A stretch of DNA of 64,000 bases. Source: Phocoena phocoena. Its lineage: Eukaryota > Chordata > Mammalia > Artiodactyla > Phocoenidae. A program made the position numbers and the translations under genes. The stretch spans positions 23,279,668-23,343,667 of the forward strand of contig NC_089234.1 of NCBI RefSeq assembly GCF_963924675.1, read 5' to 3'. Below, in pieces: positions 54,961 to 64,000 of this stretch. Numbering within the stretch: the stretch's first letter is position 1; every line of letters starts with the position of its first letter. Below the pieces are notes generated by a model. It was not told the DNA's origin. It ran no database searches and was given only the letters and a program-made list of their open reading frames with translations.

Positions 54961-57900
54961 GCTTGGGGACGTAGAGTCCAAGAAAAGTCCTTTGGTAAAA
55001 TTGGAGACAAATTAAGTAAAGTTTGGCTTCGACTCTCTTTCAAACCCCTTTCTCCATTTCAGGCATTTCCTGTATCCTTATCCCTTAACGCTCACTATGC
55101 TCAAATCTGAGTCCACTCATGACTCAAATTTGAAAATAACATCTCTCTCCCTCCTTCCTACACCCCACCCTCCCTACAACTACCTACTACCTGAAGAGGG
55201 TTGTCAATCTCAGGAGTTAGGAGAAGAGCTGTCACTAGATTTGTCTGCACAAAGTTCTGAAAGAATGAAAGTCAACTGAATGTTTAACTCTCTAAAATGT
55301 TTTTGAAAAGAATCTGGGAATCTTATTTTAAAAGGAGAAATGAGGAAAGGTCACATATACGTGTATGGTTTATATTATGTTCTATGAGCTAAGGTTTCCT
55401 CTATGATATCAAATTATACTGATCCCCATTTATCCAAAGTTAATTTCCTTCACACCCTTCCAGATATTCTCTGGCATATTACAGGAAAAAAATTAACATA
55501 GTCAATGATGGAGGTAAACAGAGGTTCAGATAACCTAAACAGATACTGCAGTGGTTTTTTACATCTTGTTGAGTGCATTTTATGTACAGATGCTTCATTT
55601 TTACATAATCTGAATAAAGAAAAGTTCCTTATATTTTTTAACTTTTATTAAAAATTAGTTCACGTTTTGCTTAAAGGGTGTCCTCATTGGCTGTGATTAC
55701 TGGGAGGCAGTGGATGTCATGCAATCATTTTAGTCTCAGTCAATTTATTGTTAATTTATTGGGTGTTTGCTGAGTTTATGCTTAGTTTTAGGTCCTTTTT
55801 AAAATGAATCTTATTAACACCATCATGTCTTATAAGTGTAAAAGCAGTGAGAGTATTGAGAGAGCTTATACTAAAAGCCTAAAAATACAAACAAATGAAA
55901 GTAAAGAAATTTTAAAAATTGAGATGACACACGAGGCACAGGCATATGGAATGAAGAATTTGATCAGAGCTTTGTACTTGATTCAGGATTGAGTGTGTCC
56001 ATGATCAGTTTTACAAGAAGCTGTCAGGCATTCAGCCCACATGACTGGTACTCTGCCTCTCTTTGTGTGAGATTTTCCCAGGATGTCTGTTAAAGAGGAA
56101 TACACTGGCATACCCTATATTAAATTTTTAGGAGTCTGAAAACAAACAATTCGGGGATCCCTCCTTAAACGAAAGAATACAAAATTTCAACTATATTCGA
56201 TACAAATGTGATTATTTAGACAATAAGTCAGAATAATATCAACCAATTTTTTCAAAGTTGATATTTAACTGGGCGTATTCCTACAAGTTGTTAATATTTT
56301 CATCAATCAACTGTCTGATGCACGTATAATAATTTTTCTCTACTTTGGCTGCATTTTTTAATACCTCTTCTCATACGGTCAAGGTTTTATATCATTTCTC
56401 TAGGAAGAATAGAGAGATAATTTACTCTTTGCTTTATCATGGTTGATCAAAATACTCTTCTACTGTTATTGATAGATTAAAAAAGGTGTTTTCAGATTCA
56501 AAATTCATGCCCATTTATAGGATTACTATCAAGCTTCTTTCATACATGACCTATGAGATTTCAGATCACTTTGAATTTTCTTATGAGTGACTAAACAAAT
56601 AATCTTTAAAATGATCATTCTGTAACCAGTTTGTCAAGGACATCCTGGTTGTCATAATATATTATAAATTTTATCTTATCTTTATCTATGTTAGTAATTG
56701 TTTAAAATTAGCAAGAAAAGTAAGCCTTTTTCCGACGTATTTTTATGATCCACTCTTCTTCATTAACTGGATTATCAAACAGTTCAACATCCTATTCATT
56801 CACTTAATTATTCTGACATTTATTTTTTAATCTGAAAATAAGGTGCACAAGAAACAATGCAAATGCATTCAAAATTGTCATTACATAGTGTTGAGCCATA
56901 TAATTGCATAACCAAATGATCCTTATGCTACATACATTAACTTACTGCTGAATATATGTGGAAGTTTTGTGAAAGTATATGTGGTTTTTATTACATTTTT
57001 CCTTTGTTGCTAGTGATGTCATGTGCAATTCTGCCTAAACTACCAGAACTCCCTTGAGGACAAGATGTATCAGATACACTTAGTCAAGATCTCATATGTT
57101 GGGGTGCGTAACTCTTGTGAATATACACGAACAAATATACTTAGCTTTTATACTATTTGTGTCCTGACACAAAATTTTGATTTTTATTTCATGTGACTCC
57201 AATAAAAATAATAGGTAAGGCATGTTTATAATTGCATATTGTCTACATTTTTTGCGTATATGTCTCATAAGTAAGAACATTTGATTGTCAGTGAAAGATG
57301 AATCTATCACTTGTACTTTAATATATATAAAGTTCAAAAGAATGTTCCACAGGCTAGTTTCTGGTCTGTATATTTCAAATCTTGATTCTCTTCTACTATA
57401 TATGTGCTTCCAGGGTCAAATATCAAAAACGCTGTTATATTACTATATGACCCCTGGCTACCCACTGTCATCTCACAACACCAGAGGTATTGATATAATG
57501 GATGGTAGGGCTATTCCTAGAAGCCATTCCTACACTAGAATGACCAGCAAAGAAATAATTAAACACAGGTGACTCCAAGCCTCATAGATGTATCCCACTA
57601 AACCAAAACTAAGTGTACCTTCATCTCAACTTTCCCAGCTTAACTAGGTTAGCCTAACCCTAACCCAAAGTCTCATGGACATTCCAAAACCAACTGATGA
57701 GAGAAGAAAGTGAATATGAGAGAAGGGAATCAGAGTGGAAGAAGATAGTGGTCTTAACCTATCATGGTTCAAATACCTTATTTTTGCAAATTTTATAAAA
57801 GAAGTATATCATCATGTAACTATGTGGCCAGGACCCTTCCAAGGGTCTTGGAAGGGGTCCATGCCAGTCAAGAACTTTGATGATTAAGCTTCATAGCTTC

Positions 57901-58374
57901 ACGAGACATTTAACTCTGTTTGTTTTTCTCAGCCAAAATACTGAAAGCAAGTACCCAATATTAGCAGGCCCAGAGCACGTACGTCCTGACAGCAGCCTTG
58001 GAAAAGACCTTCCATTGTCACACTTTGCCTAGAACCAAGACAGGCCCTCTGAATCCAACATTGCATCCTGAGTTTCACTTCACTGTTAGTAACACAATCA
58101 TCCTAGGTCCTCAATTTGGACACACCCAGAAACTCACAAAGTCTGCATGTGTGTGTTTCTATCTCTGTTACACACTCTTTCTCAAAGTCTATAAGTATGG
58201 TGGCTACTAAGGAGTCTTTTATGATACTTGAAAAGATCTTTAAAAAAGAGATTAATTTATTGAACATAATTTTAGAACATTTAAAATTGGTGTATTTTGA
58301 AAAATTATTCTATTCAAATTATTCAACAATAGAAAAGTATGGCAAATTATAAGTTGCATTTAGGCTTTGTTTTT
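54961..58374. other. Unassigned, unique-looking AT-rich sequence
   Basis: About 3.4 kb without a supported gene or clear repeat. Frames at 55,097-55,279, 55,804-55,992, 57,285-57,572 and 57,998-58,352 are short and show no domain. A small hairpin lies at 57,831-57,860. Confidence 0.45.
57831..57860. repeat. 30-nt imperfect palindrome
   Basis: GGACCCTTCCAAG is followed by GGT and then CTTGGAAGGGGTCC, whose reverse complement equals the left arm except for one extra base. It could fold as a hairpin of about 13 pairs. Confidence 0.85.
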
Positions 58375-59299
58375 TTATTAACATATGCTGATCAAAAGAC
58401 ACCATTACGAAAAGAAAAAGGCAAGCCACAGGCTGGGGAAAAAAATATATTAACAACACACATATCTGACAAAGCACATGTATCCAAAATAGATAAAGAC
58501 TAGTACCACTCAATACAAACCACCAATTCTTTTAAAATGGGAAAATATTTGAACAAACACTTAACAAAAGAAAAATACACAAATGACCAATGAGCACATT
58601 AAAAAGATGCTCAACATCACTAGTCACCAGGGAAACACTATTTAAAACTGTAAGGAGATACTACTACATACTTCCTAGAATGGCTAAAATTAAACTGAAA
58701 ATCAATATCAAACGTAGGCAAAAATGTGGCTCAACTAGAACCCTCATATATTGTTACTGAGAGTGTAAAATGATATAAACACTTTGGTTTAAAACAATCA
58801 GGTTGTTTTTTATACAAATAAACATACCTACCCTGTGACTCAGCCATTTTACTCCTACATATGTCCAGAAAAAAACTTGCACAAGAATGTTCCAAAAAAG
58901 TTTTTTGAAAATAACCAAAATCTGCAAACAAACCAAATGCCCATCAATGGGATAATAGATAAACAAATTGTGATATACTCACACAATGGTTACAATTCAG
59001 CCATAAAGATGAATAATAATTCTTGCAACATGCACCAACCTAAAAGGCCAGTTTATTGAGCAAAAGAAGCCAAGCACAAAAAAAAGTACACACCCTAAGA
59101 GTCCATCTAGATGAAGATGGAGAACACGCAAAACAAGTAATTATGATAGAAATCAGAATAGTAGTTGTCATAGAAGTGGTGGGGGTAGCTGTTCAATGGA
59201 AAACAGCATCAGGGAACTTTCTGGTTTGGTGGAAATTTGCTATATTTTGATTTGGGTGGCAGTAACAAGGATGTATAAATTTGTCAGAAGTTATCAAAC

Positions 59300-59397
59300 T
59301 GTACAATTGACATATATACACCAATATGTATAAATAGATAACTAATAAGAACCTGCTGCATAAAAAAATAAATTAAATTTTTTAAAAAACTGCACTT
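59300..59397 (+). mobile_element. Short L1 3' tail nested in L1M
   Basis: AATATGTATAAATAGATAAC, TAATAAGAACCTGCTGCATA, AAAAAATAAATTAAATTTTT is a cetartiodactyl L1 extreme 3' end. AAACTGTAC before it (about 59,297) and AAACTGCAC after it (about 59,387) are a likely diverged TSD, because an uninterrupted L1M reads on through AAACTGTACACTTAAGATC at this point. Confidence 0.7.
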
Positions 59398-59640
59398 AAG
59401 ATCTGTACTTTTTTTTTTTTTTTTTTTTTGTGCGGTATGCAGGCCTCTCACTGTTGTGGCCTCTCCCGCTGCGGAGCACAGGCTCCGGACGCGCAGGCTC
59501 AGCGGCCATGGCTCACGGGCACAGCTGCTCCGCGGCATGTGGGATCTTCCCGGACCGGGGCACGAACCCGTGTCCCCTGCATCGGCAGGCGGACTCTCAA
59601 CCACTGCACCACCAGGGAAGCCCCAAGATCTGTACTTTTT
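59398..59640 (-). mobile_element. CHR-type SINE, shortened form, with TSDs
   Basis: Reverse orientation: poly(T), TGCGGTATGCAGGCCTCTCA, 'ggctccggacgcgcaggctcagcggcc', GGGGCACGAACCCGTGTCCC, ACCACCAGGGAAGCCC. AAGATCTGTACTTTTT is repeated at 59,398-59,413 and 59,625-59,640 as a perfect 16-bp TSD. The copy looks young, with few differences from the consensus pattern. Confidence 0.97.
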
Positions 59641-59712
59641 ATGATATAAACACATTATGCCTCAATAAAGAAAAAAATACATTTAGGTATGACCAGTCTA
59701 AACAATTCTTGG

Positions 59713-59724
59713 CCTCCATTTATT
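59713..59724. repeat. Possible L1-D target-site duplication, left
   Basis: CCTCCATTTATT matches CCTCCAGTTCTT at 63,760-63,771 in 10 of 12 positions. The location on both sides of L1-D supports it, but the match is imperfect. Confidence 0.5.
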
Positions 59725-60199
59725 TATTTATTGATGTACCTATTTGTCTATTTATTTAGTATTTTTAAACTGAAGTGTAATTGACTTACAATGTTATATT
59801 AGTATCAAGTGTACAGCATAGTGATTTGATATTTTTATACATTACAAAATGATCACCACAATAAGTCTAATTACCATCTGTCACCATACAAAGTTATTAC
59901 AATATTATTGAGTATATTCCTTATGCTGTATATTACATCCAAGGGACATTAATTTTATAGCTGGAAATTTGTACCTTTTAATCCCCTTCACCTATTTCAC
60001 TCATGCTCTCACTCCCTTTTCTTCTGGTAACCACCAGCTTGTTCTTTGTATTTATGAGTCTGTTTCTGTTTTGTTCTGCTTGCTTGTTTTGTTTTGTTTT
60101 GTTTTAGATTCCACACATAAGTGAAATCATATGGTATTCATCTTTCTCTGACTTATTTCATTTAGTATTATGCCCTCTTAGGTCCATCCATGCTGTCAT

Positions 60200-62395
60200 A
60201 AATGGCAAGAATCAATTATTTTTATGGCTGAATAATATTCCATTGTGTATATATATACCACATCTTCTTTATCCATTCATCTGTTTATGGACACTTAGGT
60301 TGCTTCCATATCTTGGCTATTATAAATAATGCTACAATGAACAGTAGCATTGTATATATATCTTTTCAAATTAGTGTTTTTGGGTTTTTTCAAGTAAATG
60401 CTCAGAAGTGGAATTGCTGCATTGTATGGTAGTCATATTTTTAATTTTTAAAGGAAACCATACTGTCTTGCATAGTGACTATAACAGTTTACATTTACAT
60501 TTCTATCAACATTCTCTTTTGCTGCATCCTACCAACATTTGTTATTTGTTGTCTTTTTGATAATAGCCATTCTGACAGGTGTGAGGTGATATCTCATTGT
60601 GGTTTTGATTAGTATTTCCCTAATGATTAGTGATGTCGAATATCTTTTCATGTACCTGTTGGTCTGTTTTCTCTGGAAATATGTCTCTTTAGGTCCTCTG
60701 CCCACTTTTTAATCAGGTTGTTTGGTGTCTTGACATTGAGCTGTATGAGTTCATTGTATATTTTGGATATTAACCCTGTATTGGATATATCATTTGAAAA
60801 TATTTCTCCCATTGAGTAGGTTGCCTTTTCATTTTGTTGATGGTTTCCTTCTCTGTGAAAAAGTTTTTTAGTTTGATGTAGTTCTATTTGTTTATTTTTG
60901 CTTTTGGAGCCTTTGCCTTAAGGGACAGATACAAAAAGTTACTGCCAAAACCAATGTCAAAGAGTTTACTGCCTATGTTTTCTTGTAAGAGTTTTATGGT
61001 CTTAGGTCTTACACTTAAGTCTTTAATCCATTTTGAGTTTATTTTTGTACATGGTGTGAGGAAGTAGTTCAGTATGATTCTTTTGTATGTAGCTGTCCAG
61101 TTTTCCCAACACCATTTACTGAAGAGGTTTTCCCAAAAAGATTTTGTCATAGATTAATTGACCATATAAGTGTGGGTTTATTTCTGGGCTCTCTATTGAC
61201 CTCTATTGATCTATGTGTCTGTTTTTATGCCAGTACCATACTGTTTTGATGACTATAGCTTTGCAGTATATTTTGAAATCAGAGAGCATGATACCTCCAG
61301 CTTTGTCCTTTCTCAAGGTTGTTTTGGCTATTGTTGGTCTTTCATGGTTCCATACAATTCTTAGGATTATTTGTTCTAGTTTTGTGGAAAATGTCATTAG
61401 TATTTTGATAGGGATTGCATTGAATCTGTAGGTTGCCTTGCGGAGTATGGTCATTTTAACAATATTAATTCTTCCTATCCACGAACACAGTATATCTTAT
61501 CATTTGTTTGTGTTGTCTTCAATTTCTTTCCACGTCTTATAATTTTCCAAGTACAGTTCTTTTATTCCTTGGTTAGATTTATTACTAGGTCTTTTATTTT
61601 TCTGATGCAGTTGAAAATAGGATTTTTAAAAAAATTCTCTTTCTTATAGTTTTTGTTAGTGTATAAAAACATGAGATTTCTGTATATTAATTTTGTATCT
61701 TCAACTTTACTGAATTTATTAGTTTTAATAGTTTTTTGTGGCATCTTTAGGATTTTCTATATACAGTATCATGTTATCTGCAAACAGTGACAATTTTACT
61801 TCTTTTTCAATTTAGATGCCTTTTATTTCTTTTTATTATCTGATTGCTGTGATTAGGACTTCCAATACTATGTTAAATAAAAGTGGTAAGAGTGGGCATC
61901 CTTGTCTTTCTTCCTGATCTTAGAGGAAATTTTTTCAGCTTTGTACTGTTGAGAATGATGTTAGCTGTTGGTTTGTCATAACCTTTATTATATGTTGAGG
62001 TATGTTTCTTTTATTCCCACTTTGTTGAGAATTTTTATCACAAACAGATGTTGAATTTTGTCAAAAGCTTTTCTATATCTATTGAAATTGTCATGATTTT
62101 TACTTTTCAATTTGTTATTGTGGTGTATTACATTGATTAATTTATGGATATTGACCCATACTTGCATTTCTGGGATAAATCTCACTTCATCATGGGATCT
62201 GTATAATCTTTTTAATGTACTGTTAAATTTGCTTTGCTAATATTTTGTTGAGAATTCTGGTATCCATGTTCATCAGCGGTATTGGCCTCTAATTTTCTTT
62301 TTTTATGGTGTCTTTCTTTGGTTTTGGTATCAGGGTAATGTTTGCCTCATAGAATTAGTTTGGAAGCATTCCTTCCTTTCCAACTACCTCTTAAA
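60200..62395 (-). pseudogene. L1-D ORF2 remnant with mutated reverse transcriptase motif
   Basis: Short frames follow ORF2 on the minus strand in pieces: 60,884-61,150 (phrases NIGSKLFDIGF, KIDPKAKINK-like end), 61,203-61,454 (phrase [19 protein letters not shown]), 61,562-61,744 and 61,988-62,185. Around 61,778 the conserved catalytic FADD reads as [14 protein letters not shown], meaning that the second aspartate of the metal-binding pair is Asn (GAC to AAC). Together with the frameshifts and the missing endonuclease half it cannot be active. Confidence 0.82.
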
Positions 62396-62439
62396 CTATT
62401 TTCATTTTTCTTAATTAAAAAAAAAATCATTTCACCTTG

Positions 62440-62720
62440 GATGATTTCCACGACTCTGTCTTCCAGTTCACTGATCCATTCCTCTGTATCATCCAATCTG
62501 CCATTGACTCCTTCTAGTGTTTTGTTTTGTTTTGTTTTGTTTTTTCAGTTACTGTATTATTCAACTCTGTTTGGTACTTCTTCATACTTTCTAACTCTTC
62601 ATTAAACTTCTCACAGTGTTAATCTATTCTGCTCCCAGGTTCATTTATCATCTTTATAACCACGACCTTGAATTCTTTATCGGGTATATTGCTTATCTCC
62701 ACTTGACTTAGTTCTTCTTC
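62440..62720 (-). pseudogene. L1-D ORF1 N-terminal remnant
   Basis: As read on +, ACTCTGTCTTCCAGTTCACT, GATCCATTCCTCTGTATCAT, CTTCATTAAACTTCTCACAG, CTTGAATTCTTTATCGGGTA are the reverse of the ORF1 coiled-coil region. A (GTTTT)n run (62,518-62,541) interrupts it. The RRM and C-terminal domains are gone. Confidence 0.7.
62518..62541. repeat. (GTTTT)n microsatellite in ORF1 of L1-D
   Basis: About five pentamer units of GTTTT inside the ORF1 remnant. Confidence 0.85.
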
Positions 62721-63771
62721 TGGGGTTTTGTCTCATTCCTTCATCTGGAACATATTCCTCTGTCTCCTCATTTTGCCTAATTCTCTGTGTTTATTTCTAT
62801 GTATTAGATAGGTCATTTATATTTCCTGATCTTAGAGAACTGGCCTTATGTGGAGATATGCTATGGGACTCAGCAGTGTACTCCACTCTGGTCACCAAAG
62901 CTATATGCTCTAGAGGTGCTCCCTCAGTGGGTTGTATGGGCCCTTCTGTTGTGGCAGGGCTGACTAGTGTGGTCATACTGGCAGGTAGGGCTGGCCCCCA
63001 GTCCAGTTGGCTGCCAGGCCCTACCTCATATGGTGGCTGTTGGCCCTCTGGTGAGCAAGGCCCAGTCCTGACATGACTGGCTGCACAGTCCAGGGGTGCC
63101 CAGGGCTGGTGCTGGCCCACTGGTGGATGAGTAAGCCCTCAGCACTAATATGCTAAAGAGAGGTTTCCAAAAGAGTGCCCTTGTGGTAGAATGAGCTCCC
63201 ACAAATGGCTGCCACTAGCATCTGTGTCCCTGGGGGAGTCCCAATTGCCTCCTGCCTCTCTGGGAGGCTCTTCAAGATCAGCGAATGGCTCTGACTCAGG
63301 CCCCTTTCAAATTATTGCCTCTACATTGGGACTTGGAGCATTTGGGGTTTTGTGTATGTCCCTTGAGAGCTGTTTTCTACAGCCTTCTGGCTCCCCCTAA
63401 TGCAAGTCCCACTGGTTCTCAAAGCCAGGCATTCTGGGGACTCGTTTTCCCAGTGCAGGACTCTTAGGTTCAGGAACCCAATGAGGTGCTCAGACCCTTG
63501 CTCCTTGGGGATAACTTCTGCAATTGCGATTATCCTCTCCCTTGTGAGTCACCTATCCAAGTGTCTTGATTACTCTGTGTCTCCACCCCTCCTACCGGTC
63601 TCCTTGTGGTTCCTTCTTTATGCCTTTTGTTGTGAAAAATATTTTCTGCTAGTCTTAGGTCATTTTCATAGACAGATGCTCTGAAAATTGTTATAATTTT
63701 GTTCTGCCAATGAGAGGAGGTGAGCTCAGGGTCTTCCTACTCTGTTATCTTGGCCACATCCTCCAGTTCTT

Positions 63772-64000
63772 AGTCTCCTTGAACTTACCAACAAATGCAT
63801 TGATGCCTCTGAGATACCAGCCTGCTTGTAAGAGGAAAACTTCAGGTTTACAATGTTATAGGTACATAAAGAGTACAAAGATGTCTAATTTTTATTTTAC
63901 AAACCTAAGTTTATAACTGCAAAAAGTCTGCCACCTAAACTATACCTAGTGACACCTATCCACAACACTTCAGTTCTGTTTTACTAGATTTTCTAATCCC
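63772..64000. other. Unassigned sequence at the window end
   Basis: No gene or repeat recognised. Confidence 0.5.

Larger units (their letters stand above)
58375..59690 (+). mobile_element. Old L1M ORF2 C-terminus and 3'UTR, with two nested insertions
   Basis: Diverged + strand L1M: ATGCTGATCAAAAGACACCA, AAAGATGCTCAACATCACTA, 'caggcaaaaatgtggctcaactagaaccctcatat'-like text at 58,720, 'caaatgcccatcaatgggataatagataaacaaattgtgatat', 'cataaagatgaataataattc', TTATCAAACTGTACAATTGA and the 3' end ATGCCTCAATAAAGAAAAAA at 59,657. The L1 tail at 59,310-59,388 and the SINE at 59,414-59,624 interrupt it. Confidence 0.82.
59725..63759 (-). mobile_element. L1-D: L1 with 5'UTR and 3' end but a central deletion, reverse
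   Basis: The 3' end is at about 59,725-59,800 (AACTGAAGTGTAATTGACTT). 3'UTR: GCATAGTGATTTGATATTTT, CATCTGTCACCATACAAAGT. The ORF2 C-terminal half runs to about 62,395. ORF1 N-terminal coiled-coil sequence (GACTCTGTCTTCCAGTTCAC as read on +) follows from about 62,440, and the 5'UTR lies at 62,760-63,759, ending TCTGTTATCTTGGCCACATC (reversed L1 start). The total of 4.0 kb leaves out the endonuclease half of ORF2 and the C-terminal half of ORF1. Confidence 0.9.

Overview
The window is mammalian nuclear DNA, almost certainly from a cetacean and probably a toothed whale. The main evidence is ten tRNA-derived SINEs of the CHR (cetacean-hippo-ruminant) type, nearly all of which open with the diagnostic CTTCCCTGG or GGAATTCCCTGG head. 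Some copies are the long form ending in AAATAAATAAATAA and some are the shortened form ending directly in poly(A). L1 elements with artiodactyl/cetacean-type 3' ends and old pan-mammalian repeats (MIR, L2, MaLR LTRs, a hAT-type MER element) support this. I find no host protein-coding gene, no RNA gene and no CRISPR. All long open frames are either L1 ORF1/ORF2 remnants, their antisense shadows, or chance frames. The window reads as an AT-rich intergenic or deep intronic gene desert.

Layout. 1-14,548: mostly unassigned AT-rich sequence with scattered MIR, L2, MaLR LTRs, one hAT-like element (8,178-8,507) and an LTR-like block split by a short L1 tail (6,850-7,545). 14,549-19,472: an L1 (L1-A, + strand) with 5'UTR, ORF1 remnant, 3'UTR, poly(A) and target-site duplication, but with most of ORF2 deleted. 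19,590-26,754: old L1 pieces, five CHR SINEs and three MaLR LTRs. 27,700-35,000: MIR/L2, then two related LTR copies, one of them inside an old L1 that was also hit by another LTR. 35,130-38,175: minus-strand old L1/HAL1-like sequence, hit by an L1 tail, with a 106-nt perfect palindrome made of simple repeats. 38,791-39,164: long CHR SINE whose tail has become a TATC microsatellite. 40,363-47,712: a minus-strand L1 (L1-B) containing a younger minus-strand L1 (L1-C) and a SINE. 47,713-58,374: mostly unassigned, with L2, an old L1 and an L1 tail inserted in an L2. 58,375-59,690: a three-layer nest. 59,725-63,759: a minus-strand L1 (L1-D).

Nothing here forms a pathway or operon. The biology is successive retrotransposition, and the target-site duplications let much of the order be read directly. 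The most notable pattern is that all four L1s that keep 5'-side sequence have lost a central block, whereas L1s usually lose their 5' end. I did not find a convincing new biological system.
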